This document shows, one piece after another, positions 42,923-51,100 of a DNA stretch of 64,000 nt. The translations under genes were made by a program, and so were the position numbers. Location: NCBI RefSeq assembly GCF_016917755.1, contig NZ_CP070326.1:7688001-7752000 (forward strand), written 5' to 3'. The notes beneath the pieces are model-generated. The model did not search any database. It worked only from the letters and a program-made list of their open reading frames with translations, and was not told where the DNA came from. Positions within the stretch are counted from its first letter, which is position 1, and each line of letters begins with the position of its first letter. This DNA comes from Streptomyces noursei. GTDB taxonomy: Bacteria > Actinomycetota > Actinomycetes > Streptomycetales > Streptomycetaceae.

Positions 42923-43190
42923 GGAAGCGCTGCGGCGGGCTGTCGCCTGTGGCTACCTCCGGCACGACCTGTGGGGCACCGTGCTGGAGACGGCACGACA
43001 GGAGTACGCGGACGTGGCCCGTGCCATCGCGGAGTTCGAGCCGGTGACCATGGTCGCGCCGCCCGGCCACGCGGGCTCCGTCGCCGGCCTCCTTCGGCCG
43101 GGGGTGCGCTTCCACGACGGCGGCGTACTGAGCGCCGACGACGTGGTGTTCAGCCTGGGCCGGCAGACGGACCCTGCCAACGGGGCGGCA
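42921..43190 (+). pseudogene. deiminase N-terminal fragment fused to a peptide-binding-protein fragment
   Basis: The ATG at 42921 begins MEALRRAVACGYLRHDLWGT and EFEPVTMVAPPGHAGS, the N-terminal part of an agmatine deiminase-family protein. After about 50 residues it changes to RPGVRFHDGGVLSADDVVFS, a typical internal segment of peptide-binding (SBP_bac_5) proteins. Two unrelated gene pieces are joined here by deletion. It then runs out of frame into the ABC ATPase fragment. Confidence 0.72.
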
Positions 43191-43540
43191 CCGGACTGCT
43201 CTTTGTCACCCATGACCTCGGCCTGGCGGCGGCCATCAGCGACCGGGTGTGCGTCATGTACGCCGGGCGGATCGTCGAGTCCGGCTCCGCCGAGGCGCTG
43301 TTCGCCCGGCCGCGGCACCCGTACACGAGCGCGCCGCTCGCCGCCACCCCGCGGCTCCACGCACCCAGCGGACGACTGACGGCCCTCGAAGGCCAACCTC
43401 CGGACCTGCGCACGGAGTTGACCGGCTGACCGTTCGCGCCGCGCTGCGCTTCCGCGACCGCCGTCTGCGCGGAGCAGGCACCCGGCGAGCGCACGGTGCC
43501 GGACGAACCCGGCCACCTCGTGACCTGCCTCCACATCCCC
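43183..43540 (+). pseudogene. DppD-type ABC ATPase C-terminal fragment with a premature stop
   Basis: The piece begins GTGLLFVTHDLGLAAAISDR, VCVMYAGRIVESGSAEALFA, HPYT and so on, the C-terminal third of a peptide-transport ATPase. A TGA at 43427-43429 interrupts TELTG-PFAPRCASATAVCA, exactly where the family has a cysteine (TGC). After the stop the same frame runs on (PGHLVTCLHIP), the usual Cys-rich C-terminus. Walker A and most of the protein are missing. Confidence 0.72.
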
Positions 43541-43990
43541 CGGGTCGATCCCTCTCGTCGGGTGGCCGAGCTGTTCGACCAGGTCGGTCTGGGCACCCGA
43601 GCCGCGGGCGCACTGCCCCGGCAGCTCTCGGGCGGCCAGCGGCAGCGGGTCGCCATCGCCCGGGCCCTGGCGGTGGAGCCCGCCGTCCTCGTCCTGGACG
43701 AGGCCGTCGCCGCACTCGACGTCTCGGTACAGGCGCAGATCCTCAACCTGCTCGCCGACATCCGCGTGCAGACCGGCACCAGCTATCTGTTCGTCACGCA
43801 CGACCTCGGCGTGGTCCGCTGCATCACCGACGACATCGTCGTCATGCACCAGGGGCGGATCGTCGAATCCGGCGGCACCGCCGACGTCCTCGGCTCACCC
43901 CAACACCCCTACACCCGGCTGTTGCTGGACTCGGTCCCCCGCCCCGGGTGGGATCCCCGGGCCATCGCCACGGCCCGCCGTACCCGGTAG
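43541..43990 (+). pseudogene. DppF-type ABC ATPase, N-terminal half deleted
   Basis: This is fused in frame to the preceding fragment: VAELFDQVGLGTRAAGALPR, the signature LSGGQRQRVAIARALA, Walker B VLVLDEAVAALD, H-loop LFVTHDLGVVRC, and the tail PQHPYTRLLLDSVPRP. Walker A and the Q-loop are absent, so no ATP hydrolysis is expected. A peptide-transporter operon has collapsed into one fused remnant here. Confidence 0.75.
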
Positions 43991-44146
43991 CCGCACCGGC
44001 ACCGCACGCGAGTCCCGTACACACCGCCGATCCGTACGAACGATCCGTACACCACCGGCCCATGCACCACCACCCCGTACGCCACCGGCCTGCGCACGAC
44101 CGGCCCGCACACGACCGCCGTGCGCACGACTGATCGGAGTCCCGAG

Positions 44147-44420
44147 ATGACCGACCGCTCCGCACCCCGCACCCCTTCCCACCGCCCGCTCGGCAGGAGG
44201 AGCTTCCTGGCCGCCGCGGGACTCGCCGCGGCCGGAGTCGGCTGGGCGGCGTCCGGCCTCGCCGTCCCGATCGACACCGTCGCCCACACCAGGACCTGGA
44301 TGGCCTGGCCCGACAGCACCGACGTCTGGGGGCCGAAGCTACCGGGCGTCCAGGCGAACATCGCCCTGATCGCACGCACCGTCGCGCAGTGCGAACCCGT
44401 CACCCTGTGTGCCAACCCCG
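44147..44420 (+). pseudogene. truncated exported agmatine deiminase-family gene
   Basis: ATG at 44147 behind GGAGTCCCGAG. The first 90 residues include a twin-arginine signal (GRRSFLAAAGLAAAGVGWAA) and the family start HTRTWMAWPDSTDVWG, VQANIALIARTVAQCEPVTL. The similarity ends at about 44415, where sequence switches into the 3' end of the convergent rhodanese gene. No catalytic cysteine is encoded. It is a fourth deiminase-related sequence in 7 kb. Confidence 0.75.
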
Positions 44421-44458
44421 CCCCTGACCCGGCCCGGTCGGGCGGCCGGTGGTGGGGG

Positions 44459-45058
44459 TCAGCGGCCGAGGGCCGCCAGGGTGGCGTCGAGGTCGGCGGT
44501 GCGGGGTTGGTTGTGGGGGAGCTTGGCGAGCAGGGCCGCCATGCCGCAGGTGTCGGTGACGGCCGAGAAGACCAGGCCGCCGCCGACGGCGGCGGACAGC
44601 CAGCGGGCGCGTCGGTAGCGGGTGCCCAGGGCGAGGCCGGCGACGACGAGGGAGCCGGCGGCGAGGCGTACCTGGCGCTCCATGGGCCAGGTGGTTGCGG
44701 CGCGATCGTCCCGGTCGACCGGGTGGCCCTGCTGGGCCCAGGCGGCGGTGCCGCCGGTGAGCGAGGCGGCAGGGATGTCGGCGGCGGCGAGTTGCGCGCA
44801 GGCGGTGCCGGAGCGGTTGCCGGAGGCGCAGACGATCAGGAGTCCGGCGCGTGCCGCCGCGATCTTGAGCGCGGGCAGGGCGGCGTCGAGGTGGTCCAGG
44901 GGGATGTTGTGGGCACCGGGGAGGTGCCCGGCGGCGTACTCGCCGGGGGTGCGCACGTCGATGACGGTGTAATGGTGCAGGTGCTCGGCGGCACGGGCGA
45001 TGTCGACGGTCGTGACGGAGGCGGAGGCGGAGGCGGAGGCGGAGGCGGAGGCGCTCAT
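44459..45058 (-). CDS. rhodanese-domain membrane protein (with DUF2892-like tail)
   Basis: ATG at 45058 gives 199 residues. The first 13 residues are a SASASA repeat from a GGAGGC hexanucleotide tract. The rhodanese domain has VIDVRTPGEYAAGHLPGAHN and active-site C-A-S-G-N-R-S in LLIVCASGNRSGTA. A C-terminal segment (WPMERQVRLAAGSLVVAGLA, then a second hydrophobic stretch) matches the DUF2892 membrane domain. It would move sulfane sulfur at the membrane. Divergent from the CstR-like repressor gene, with an operator between them. Confidence 0.88.
   Translation of the reverse strand: MSASASASASASASVTTVDIARAAEHLHHYTVIDVRTPGEYAAGHLPGAHNIPLDHLDAALPALKIAAARAGLLIVCASGNRSGTACAQLAAADIPAASLTGGTAAWAQQGHPVDRDDRAATTWPMERQVRLAAGSLVVAGLALGTRYRRARWLSAAVGGGLVFSAVTDTCGMAALLAKLPHNQPRTADLDATLAALGR
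45016..45052. repeat. GGAGGC hexanucleotide repeat within the rhodanese gene
   Basis: About six tandem copies encode the alternating Ser-Ala start of the rhodanese protein (reverse strand). In-frame, so copy-number change would only alter the linker length. Confidence 0.8.
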
Positions 45059-45113
45059 GTGCGGGTTTCCCTTTCCTTGCGCTTCGTCCGGTGGGGGGAC
45101 CACACGGAGTAGT

Positions 45114-45129
45114 ATACCCTGGGGGGTAT
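45114..45129. promoter_or_regulatory. CsoR/CstR-type operator ATACCC-N4-GGGTAT
   Basis: ATACCCTGGGGGGTAT lies between the rhodanese and repressor genes, 15 bases before the repressor ATG. The same pattern occurs twice before the MBL-rhodanese gene. The G-tract form is known for CsoR-family repressors. Confidence 0.75.
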
Positions 45130-45143
45130 TTCAGGAGGATGTC

Positions 45144-45422
45144 ATGGAGATGGCGATGGCGGCCGACGAGCTGAAGAGCGTGCTCAACCGGTTGCGTCGG
45201 GCGCAGGGGCAGATCGCCGGGATCATCAAGATGATCGAAGACGGCCGGGACTGCGAGGACGTGATCACGCAGCTCGCGGCGGTCTCACGGGCACTGGACC
45301 GGGCCGGTTTCGCGATCATCGCGACGGGTCTGCAGCACTGTATGGCCGACGGGGCGCAGGCCGCGGGGGATCGCGACCAGATGCGGGCCCGCCTGGAGAA
45401 GCTGTTCCTGTCGCTGGCCTAG
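45144..45422 (+). CDS. CsoR-family repressor, CstR-like (persulfide sensor)
   Basis: ATG at 45144 behind AGGAGGATGTC gives 92 residues, all-helical. C37 (DGRDCEDVITQL) and C66 (GLQHCMAD) are 29 residues apart, as in the family. The position equivalent to the copper-ligand His (25 residues after the first Cys) is a glycine (G62), so copper sensing is unlikely; the two-Cys pattern is that of the sulfide/persulfide sensor CstR. The neighbours (rhodaneses, TauE, MBL-rhodanese) fit that role. It probably represses all operators listed here. Confidence 0.88.
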   Translation: MEMAMAADELKSVLNRLRRAQGQIAGIIKMIEDGRDCEDVITQLAAVSRALDRAGFAIIATGLQHCMADGAQAAGDRDQMRARLEKLFLSLA

Positions 45423-45434
45423 CTGGGGCCTCTG

Positions 45435-45484
45435 TCCGATGGGTCAGGGTCGGACAGGCCCCGGGCCGGCTCTGACCCATCGGA
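45435..45484. terminator. bidirectional terminator hairpin
   Basis: TCCGATGGGTCAG (45435-45447) pairs perfectly with CTGACCCATCGGA (45472-45484), 13 bp. It lies between convergent repressor and TauE genes. The right arm is part of the dispersed 23-bp repeat. Confidence 0.75.
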
Positions 45485-45494
45485 CCGACCCTGG
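45472..45494. repeat. dispersed 23-bp repeat, copy 2
   Basis: CTGACCCATC then GGACCGACCCTGG. Compare the copies at 30795-30817 and 60714-60736. It contributes the right arm of the hairpin at 45435-45484. Confidence 0.6.
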
Positions 45495-45500
45495 TCCCGG

Positions 45501-46271
45501 TCATGTCGGCCGGACCAGTCGGGTCAGCGCGTCGACGAGCATGAACGCCGCCACCGTCAGCAGCACGAGTGCGAAGAGCCGCTGCAGGCCGCGGCCGGAG
45601 ACCTTCGCCGCGAGGCGTTTGCCGTCCCAGGCGCCCAGGATCGCCGCGGCGGCGAACGGGCCGATGACCGCCCAATCGAGGGTGACCGTCGAGGCTGCGC
45701 GGGTGGCCAGCGAGGCCAGGGAGTTCACGCTTATCACCAGCAGGCTGGTGCCGACGGCGGCCTGCATGTCGAAGGCCAGAACGGTGACCAGGGCCGGGGC
45801 TGCGAGGAACCCTCCGCCCACACCCAGCAGCCCGGTCAGGGCCCCCAGTCCCGCTCCGACCCCCGCCGCTTTCGCCGGCCGCGGTCGACGGTCCCCGGTC
45901 GACTCCGACGGGCGGGCCGGCCGGAGCATCCGGACCGCGGCCAGCGTGGCGATGACGGCGAAGGCCAGGGTGAGAACGGCCTGGGGCAGGTGCGCGGCGG
46001 CGGCTCCGGCGAGGGCGGCGGGCAGGATCCCGGCGACCGCGAAGGCGACGCCGGTCCGCCACCGGACATGGCCCGCGCGCGCATGGGCGTAGAGCGCGGT
46101 CAGCGAGGTCGCGGTGACGATCAACAGGCTGGCGGTGGTGGCCGCCGCGGGGGTGAACCCGAGCAGGTAGACCAGCGCGGGAACGGCCAGCACGCTGCCG
46201 CCGCCCCCGAGGGCGCCGAGCGCCAGGCCGACCAGGGCCCCGGCGAGCAGGGCCAGGATCAGGGCGGTCAC
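45501..46271 (-). CDS. TSUP-family permease (TauE/SafE, sulfite exporter-like)
   Basis: GTG start at 46271, 256 residues, about 8 membrane segments in two halves. Family motifs: LALGALGGGGSVLAVPALVY and, in the second half, GLLGVGGGFLAAPALVTVLA. In this context it probably exports sulfite or thiosulfate made during persulfide oxidation. It is downstream of the MBL-rhodanese gene on the same strand with a gap of about 155 bases. Confidence 0.88.
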   Translation of the reverse strand: MTALILALLAGALVGLALGALGGGGSVLAVPALVYLLGFTPAAATTASLLIVTATSLTALYAHARAGHVRWRTGVAFAVAGILPAALAGAAAAHLPQAVLTLAFAVIATLAAVRMLRPARPSESTGDRRPRPAKAAGVGAGLGALTGLLGVGGGFLAAPALVTVLAFDMQAAVGTSLLVISVNSLASLATRAASTVTLDWAVIGPFAAAAILGAWDGKRLAAKVSGRGLQRLFALVLLTVAAFMLVDALTRLVRPT

Positions 46272-46427
46272 GAGAGCGGTCCGCTCCGCCCGCAGGGCTC
46301 CGGGACCGGGCGTCGTGACGGCGCGCCGACGCCGGTCGGAGCGGGCGCCGGTCGGGGTATGTGGCGGCCGTCCGGGCCGCGGCGGAAGTGGAGCATGACG
46401 TGCCTTCGCTTGACGGGGTGCGGGAGT

Positions 46428-47792
46428 TCAGGGGCGGGCGAGCGGGAGTCCCGCTGCGGCCGCGGCGGCGAAACCGTCGTCGACGGCGACGACCTGCCGC
46501 CCCGCGGCGTCGAGCAGGGAGGCCCCGATCGCCGCGCGCATGCCGCCGGCGCAGTGCACCCACACCGTGCCGTCCGGCACCTCGTCCAGGCGGTGGTGGA
46601 GCTGGTGGAGGGGTATGTGCGTCGAGCCCTCGACATGTCCTTGAGTGCGTTCCGAGTGCCGGCGCACGTCGAGGACCACCGGACGCGCGCCGCGGGTCAG
46701 TGCGGCGGCGAGGTCGGCGAAGGTGGCGCGCGGGAACGACGCGAGCGCCTGGCCCTCGGGGACCCAGCGCGCCGGGGTGCCGGTGGCGGCCGCGACCGGT
46801 CGCTCGATGCCGACGCGGACCAGCTCCCGCTGCGCCTCGGCGATCTGCCCCGGCGTCTCGGCGAGCAGGGTGACCGGCTTGCCCCAGGGGATCAGCCAGG
46901 CCAGATACGTGGCGAGCTGGCCCTCTCCCTCGAAGTTGAGCGAGCCGGCCACGTGCCCTTCGGCGAAGGCGATCCGGTTGCGGAGGTCCACCACCCACTC
47001 CCCCGCCGCCAGCCGCTCGGCGATCAGGGCGGCGTCGGCGGGCTCGGGCGGAGTGAGGTCGAGCGGGGCGGCGCCGGCGGCGTTGGTCGGGCCCATGTGC
47101 ACGTAGTACGCCGGTATGTCGTCCAGACCGGCCAGCAGTCGGGCGACGAAGGTGTCGGCGTCCAGGGTGAGTGCGTCGTTGGTCCTGCGCTCCTGGCCGA
47201 TCGTGGTGGGGCTCCCCTCGGACTGGGTGGCGGAGCAGAAGCTGCCGAACCCGTGGGTGGGCAGTACCGACACCTCGTCGCCGAGCTGATCCGCGAGCCG
47301 GTGGGCCGAGGCATGCTGGGCGCGGGCCAGCTGCTCGGTCAGTCGCGGTTCGACCAGGTCCGGACGGCCTACGGCGCCGATCAGCAGCGACCCGCCGGTG
47401 AAGACGGTCACCGGGCGCCCCTCGTCCTCCAGCGCGTAGGACGTGTGGTGCGGGGTGTGGCCCGGTGTGGCGATCGCGCGCAGCACCAGCCCCTCGTCCA
47501 CGGTGACGGTGTCGCCGTCGGCGACCGCGGTGCGGGCGAACGACACATGCGCGCGGGCCGGGACCAGGTAGTGGGCCCCGGTGACTCGGGCCAGTTCCAG
47601 CCCGCCGGAGACGTAGTCGTTGTGCAGGTGCGTTTCGACCACATAGGCGATGCGCACTCCGCGACGGGCGGCGGCGGCGATCACCTGGTCGATGTCGCGC
47701 GGCGGGTCGACGGCGACCGCGGTCCGTGGCCCGCCGGCCAGATAGCTGCGGTTGCCCAGGCCCGCGATCTCCAGGGTGTCGACGAAGTACAC
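46428..47792 (-). CDS. MBL-fold and double rhodanese protein (CstB-like)
   Basis: GTG at 47792 behind GGAAGGAG gives 454 residues. The metallo-beta-lactamase domain (to about 250) has THLHNDYVSGG (H55, H57, D59) and ATPGHTPHHTSY. Rhodanese 1 (VVDLRNRIAFAEGHVAGSLN) lacks the cysteine; rhodanese 2 has it in VWVHCAGGMRAA. The domain order is that of CstB/ETHE1-type persulfide dioxygenases. However, the motif that normally supplies the iron-ligand aspartate (TGD) reads TGGSLLIGAVGRPD. Dioxygenase activity is therefore uncertain. Two operators upstream match the CstR site. Confidence 0.85.
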   Translation of the reverse strand: MYFVDTLEIAGLGNRSYLAGGPRTAVAVDPPRDIDQVIAAAARRGVRIAYVVETHLHNDYVSGGLELARVTGAHYLVPARAHVSFARTAVADGDTVTVDEGLVLRAIATPGHTPHHTSYALEDEGRPVTVFTGGSLLIGAVGRPDLVEPRLTEQLARAQHASAHRLADQLGDEVSVLPTHGFGSFCSATQSEGSPTTIGQERRTNDALTLDADTFVARLLAGLDDIPAYYVHMGPTNAAGAAPLDLTPPEPADAALIAERLAAGEWVVDLRNRIAFAEGHVAGSLNFEGEGQLATYLAWLIPWGKPVTLLAETPGQIAEAQRELVRVGIERPVAAATGTPARWVPEGQALASFPRATFADLAAALTRGARPVVLDVRRHSERTQGHVEGSTHIPLHQLHHRLDEVPDGTVWVHCAGGMRAAIGASLLDAAGRQVVAVDDGFAAAAAAGLPLARP

Positions 47793-47815
47793 GGTGACGG
47801 CTCCTTCCGGATCAG

Positions 47816-47831
47816 GTACCCCCGGGGGTAT
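47816..47831. promoter_or_regulatory. CstR operator, distal copy A before the MBL-rhodanese gene
   Basis: GTACCCCCGGGGGTAT (pattern nTACCC-N4-GGGTAT), 24 bases upstream of the GTG at 47792. Confidence 0.7.
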
Positions 47832-47850
47832 CTCCTTCACCCTAACAGAG

Positions 47851-47866
47851 ATACCCAGGGGGGTAT
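47851..47866. promoter_or_regulatory. CstR operator, copy B before the MBL-rhodanese gene
   Basis: ATACCCAGGGGGGTAT differs from the 45114 site at one central base. The 35-base phase between copies A and B could allow cooperative binding around the promoter. Confidence 0.75.
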
Positions 47867-48180
47867 TCCAGGATGCGGCATCGCCTGTGCACCCGTCCCT
47901 CGCGACGGACGGGAGGAGAGCGCGGCCTGCGGCGTCCGCGCTGGATCCGGAGGGCCCACGGCCCGCCGGCGGATATCAGCAGATACCGCCGAACAACACG
48001 CGCAGCAGCGATCGATGCAGCAGTGATCTGCACAGCAATGCTCGACACAGCGGCGATCGGCCCGTTGCGGACGCGGCCGGGCCCTGATGAGTGGCCCCGT
48101 TCACGGGGGCGGGAGCGGGCCGGACGCCCCATGCGCCCGGCCCGCCGCCGCGGCGGCGCGGTCCGTCCCGTCCCGCGGTG
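47867..48180. other. 314-base intergenic region
   Basis: Region between the sulfide operators and the 3' end of the giant TIR-NACHT-WD40 gene. Contains AGCAGCGATC/AGCAGTGATC-type partial repeats (about 48005-48035). No gene or clear terminator was recognised. Confidence 0.4.
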
Positions 48181-51100
48181 TCACAGCTCCGCGTCGAGCG
48201 GAAGGCGGTGGACGCCCGGAAGGTACTCGTCCAGTTCGCCGGGGGTGAAGCGGGCCATGCCGACGACGTGCCAGAACTCGCCGTCCACCTCGCCCTCGTA
48301 CTTGTAGCCGCCCTCGGGGGTCAGTGCCGCCCAGCCACCGGGGACGCCGAGGAGCGTGGCGTGCGGGGTGGGCGGGCCGTCCGGTGCGGGGACGTTCCAC
48401 AGCCGGACCGTGCCGTCCTCGCCGCCGCTGGCCAGGCGGATGCCGTCGGGGCTGAAGGCGAGGGAGAAGACCCGCCCGGTGTGGCCGGTGAGGCGGGCGA
48501 GGCGGGTGCCGGTGCGGGCGTCCCAGAGACAGATGACGCGGTCGTCGCCGGCGGTGGCGAGCAGTGGCAGCCGGGGGTGGGCGACGGCCGTCCAGAGCCG
48601 TCCGTAGTGTCCGGCCAGGACGTGGCGGGGGGCGCCGTCGCGCCAGATGATGGCGGTGCCGTCCCAGGAGGCACTGGCCAGCCAGTCGTCGTCGGAGCCG
48701 AAGGCGACGGCGTAGACGCGGTCGCCGTGGCCGTCGAGTTCGGCCGCCAGACGGCCGCTCTCCTGCTCCCACAGGCGGACCCGGCCGTCGTCGCAGCCGG
48801 TGGCGAGGGCGGTGCCGTCGCCGCGGAAGGCGATGGAGCGCACCCGGCCCCGGTGGTCGGCGAGAGTGGCGACATGGGCGCCGGTGGCGCGCCACCACAG
48901 GCGGACGGAGTCGTCGTCGTTGGCGGTGGCGAGCAGGGTGCCGTCGACGCTGAACGCCTCGGCCCAGGTGTGGTCGGTCTCCACGTCGACCTCGCGGAGG
49001 TACTCACCGGTCACGGCGTTCCACAGATAGACGTCGCCGTCGTTGCTGGCGGTGCCGAGTATCGGGCCGGCGGGGCTGAAGACCGCGGAGATCAACCGGT
49101 CGCCGCGGCCGGTGAGTTCGGCGGTGCGGCGGCCGGTGCGGGCGTCCCACAGGCGGACGATGCCGTCGTTGCCGCTGGTGGCGAGGCGGGTGCCGTCGGC
49201 GCTGAAGGCGACGGTGTTGACCCGGCGGCCGTGGCCGCGCAGGATGCGCTTGCCCTGGCCGGTGTCGGCGTCCCAGATCTGGGCGCCGCCGTCGTTGCCG
49301 ACGGTGACGAGCTGACTGTCCTGCGGGCGGAAGCGGCAGGCCCAGGCGGAGCCGCGGTGTTCGACGGGCTGCTGGCGCAACAGGCTGATGGCGCGGTGAC
49401 CGCCGGAGAGGGCGACCCGCCACAGGCGGACCGTGCCGTCGCTGTCGCAGGCGGCGAGGAGGCGTCCGCCGTTGCCGAACATCACCTGGTAGACGGCGCC
49501 GGTGCAGCGTTCCAGGGCTCCGGCGGGGGCACCGACGACCGGGTCCCACAACCGGACCTGGCCGTCGGTGTCGCCGCTGACCAGGAGGTTGCCCTCGGGG
49601 TGGAAGTCGAGGGTGTAGACGCGGCCGGTGTGGCCGGTGAAGGTGTGCAGCAGGCGGCGGTCGGCGAGATGCCAGACGCGGACCGTGCCGTGCCCGTCGG
49701 CGCCGTGGTCGCCGGTGGCCAGGAGGGTGCCGTCGGGGCTGAACCGGGCGCGGAACACCGCGCGTTCATGGCCGTCGAGGCTGCCGGTGCACTCTCCCGT
49801 GCGGGTGTCCCAGATGCGGAGGTTGGCGGCGGCGTCGCCGGTGACGAGGGTGTGTCCGTCGGGGCCGAACACCGCCGTGTAGACGGGGGCGGTGTGGCCG
49901 GGGAGCTGGTGCAGCGGTTCGCCGGTCGCGGTGTCCCAGAGGGTGACCAGGCCGTCGGCGTCGCCGGTGGCGACGACGGTCCCGGCGTCGTCGAGGGAGA
50001 CCGGCCAGACACCGCCGGGGTGGACGTCCAGGCGGTGCAGCTGGCGCCCGGAGACCGGGTCCCACAGCCGCACGGTGCCGTCGGCGCCGCCGGTGGCCAG
50101 GACCCGGGAGCGGAACTTCACGGCGTAGACCCGGCCTTCGTGGCCGTGCAGGGTGCGCATCGCGCGGCCGGTGTCGGCGGCGCAGACCAGCACGCCGCCG
50201 TCCTCGCTGCCCACCGCGAGGAGTTCGCCCTCGGGGCTGTACGAGAGGGGTTCGGGCAGCCGGCTGGTGCGCATGTCGAAGCCGTACGGGACACCGACGG
50301 CGGCGGGGCGGAAGCCGACCTCGACGGGCATGCCGGGGGCGAGGGCGGCGGTACGCAGTTCGGGGGCGGCGCGGACCTGCGGGTCGGTGAGCGGGTCGAT
50401 GAGCGCGGCGCGGTGCCAGCGGCTGCGGGTCAGGCGGGCGCCGCGCAGATCGGCCCGGGTGAGCCGGGCGCCGCGCAGATCGGCACCGGAGAGATCGGCG
50501 CCGGAGAGGTCGGCGTGGTCGAGGCGGGCACCGTTGAGACGGGCGTCGCGCAGCACGGCGCCGGAGAGGTTGGCGCCGATGAGGCGGGTGTCGGTGAGGT
50601 CGGCGCCGGTGAGATCGACGCCGGAGAAGTCGCGGCCGGAGAGGTCCTCGCCGGAGAGGCGGGCGGCGCGCAGGTCGGCGCCGGCGGGGACGCGGAGCCG
50701 GTCGATGACGCGGACGGCGTTGGCCCGGGCCGCGTCGCTGACACCGGGCCCGGGGGCGTTGAGGACGGTGCGGACCCAGGCGGTGCTCAGGTCGTGGTCG
50801 GCGAGGTCGCAGAAGAACTCGACGGCGAGGGCGCTCAGCGGGCGGGCGGCGAGCAGGGTGCTGTCGCCGTCGGCGAGGCGGTCGGCGGCCTCGCGGGCGA
50901 TGAGCCATTCGACGACGGAGCCGTGGATGAATTGGAACAGGCCGTCGTCGGTGCGGATCAGCAGGCTTCCGGCGCCGATCGCCTGCGCGCTCTCCTGGGT
51001 GGTGAGGGTGGTGCCGGCGAGTCCCGCGAGGGCGGCGGCGACGGTGTCGGTCAGCTCGTCGAGGTGCAGACCGTTGCGGCCGGTCTCCCACAGGCGGCGG

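Noticed and set aside
45144..45422. Copper-sensing CsoR
   Set aside because: The His ligand of the Cys-His-Cys copper site is replaced by Gly (G62), and the neighbours are sulfur genes; CstR-like is the better call.
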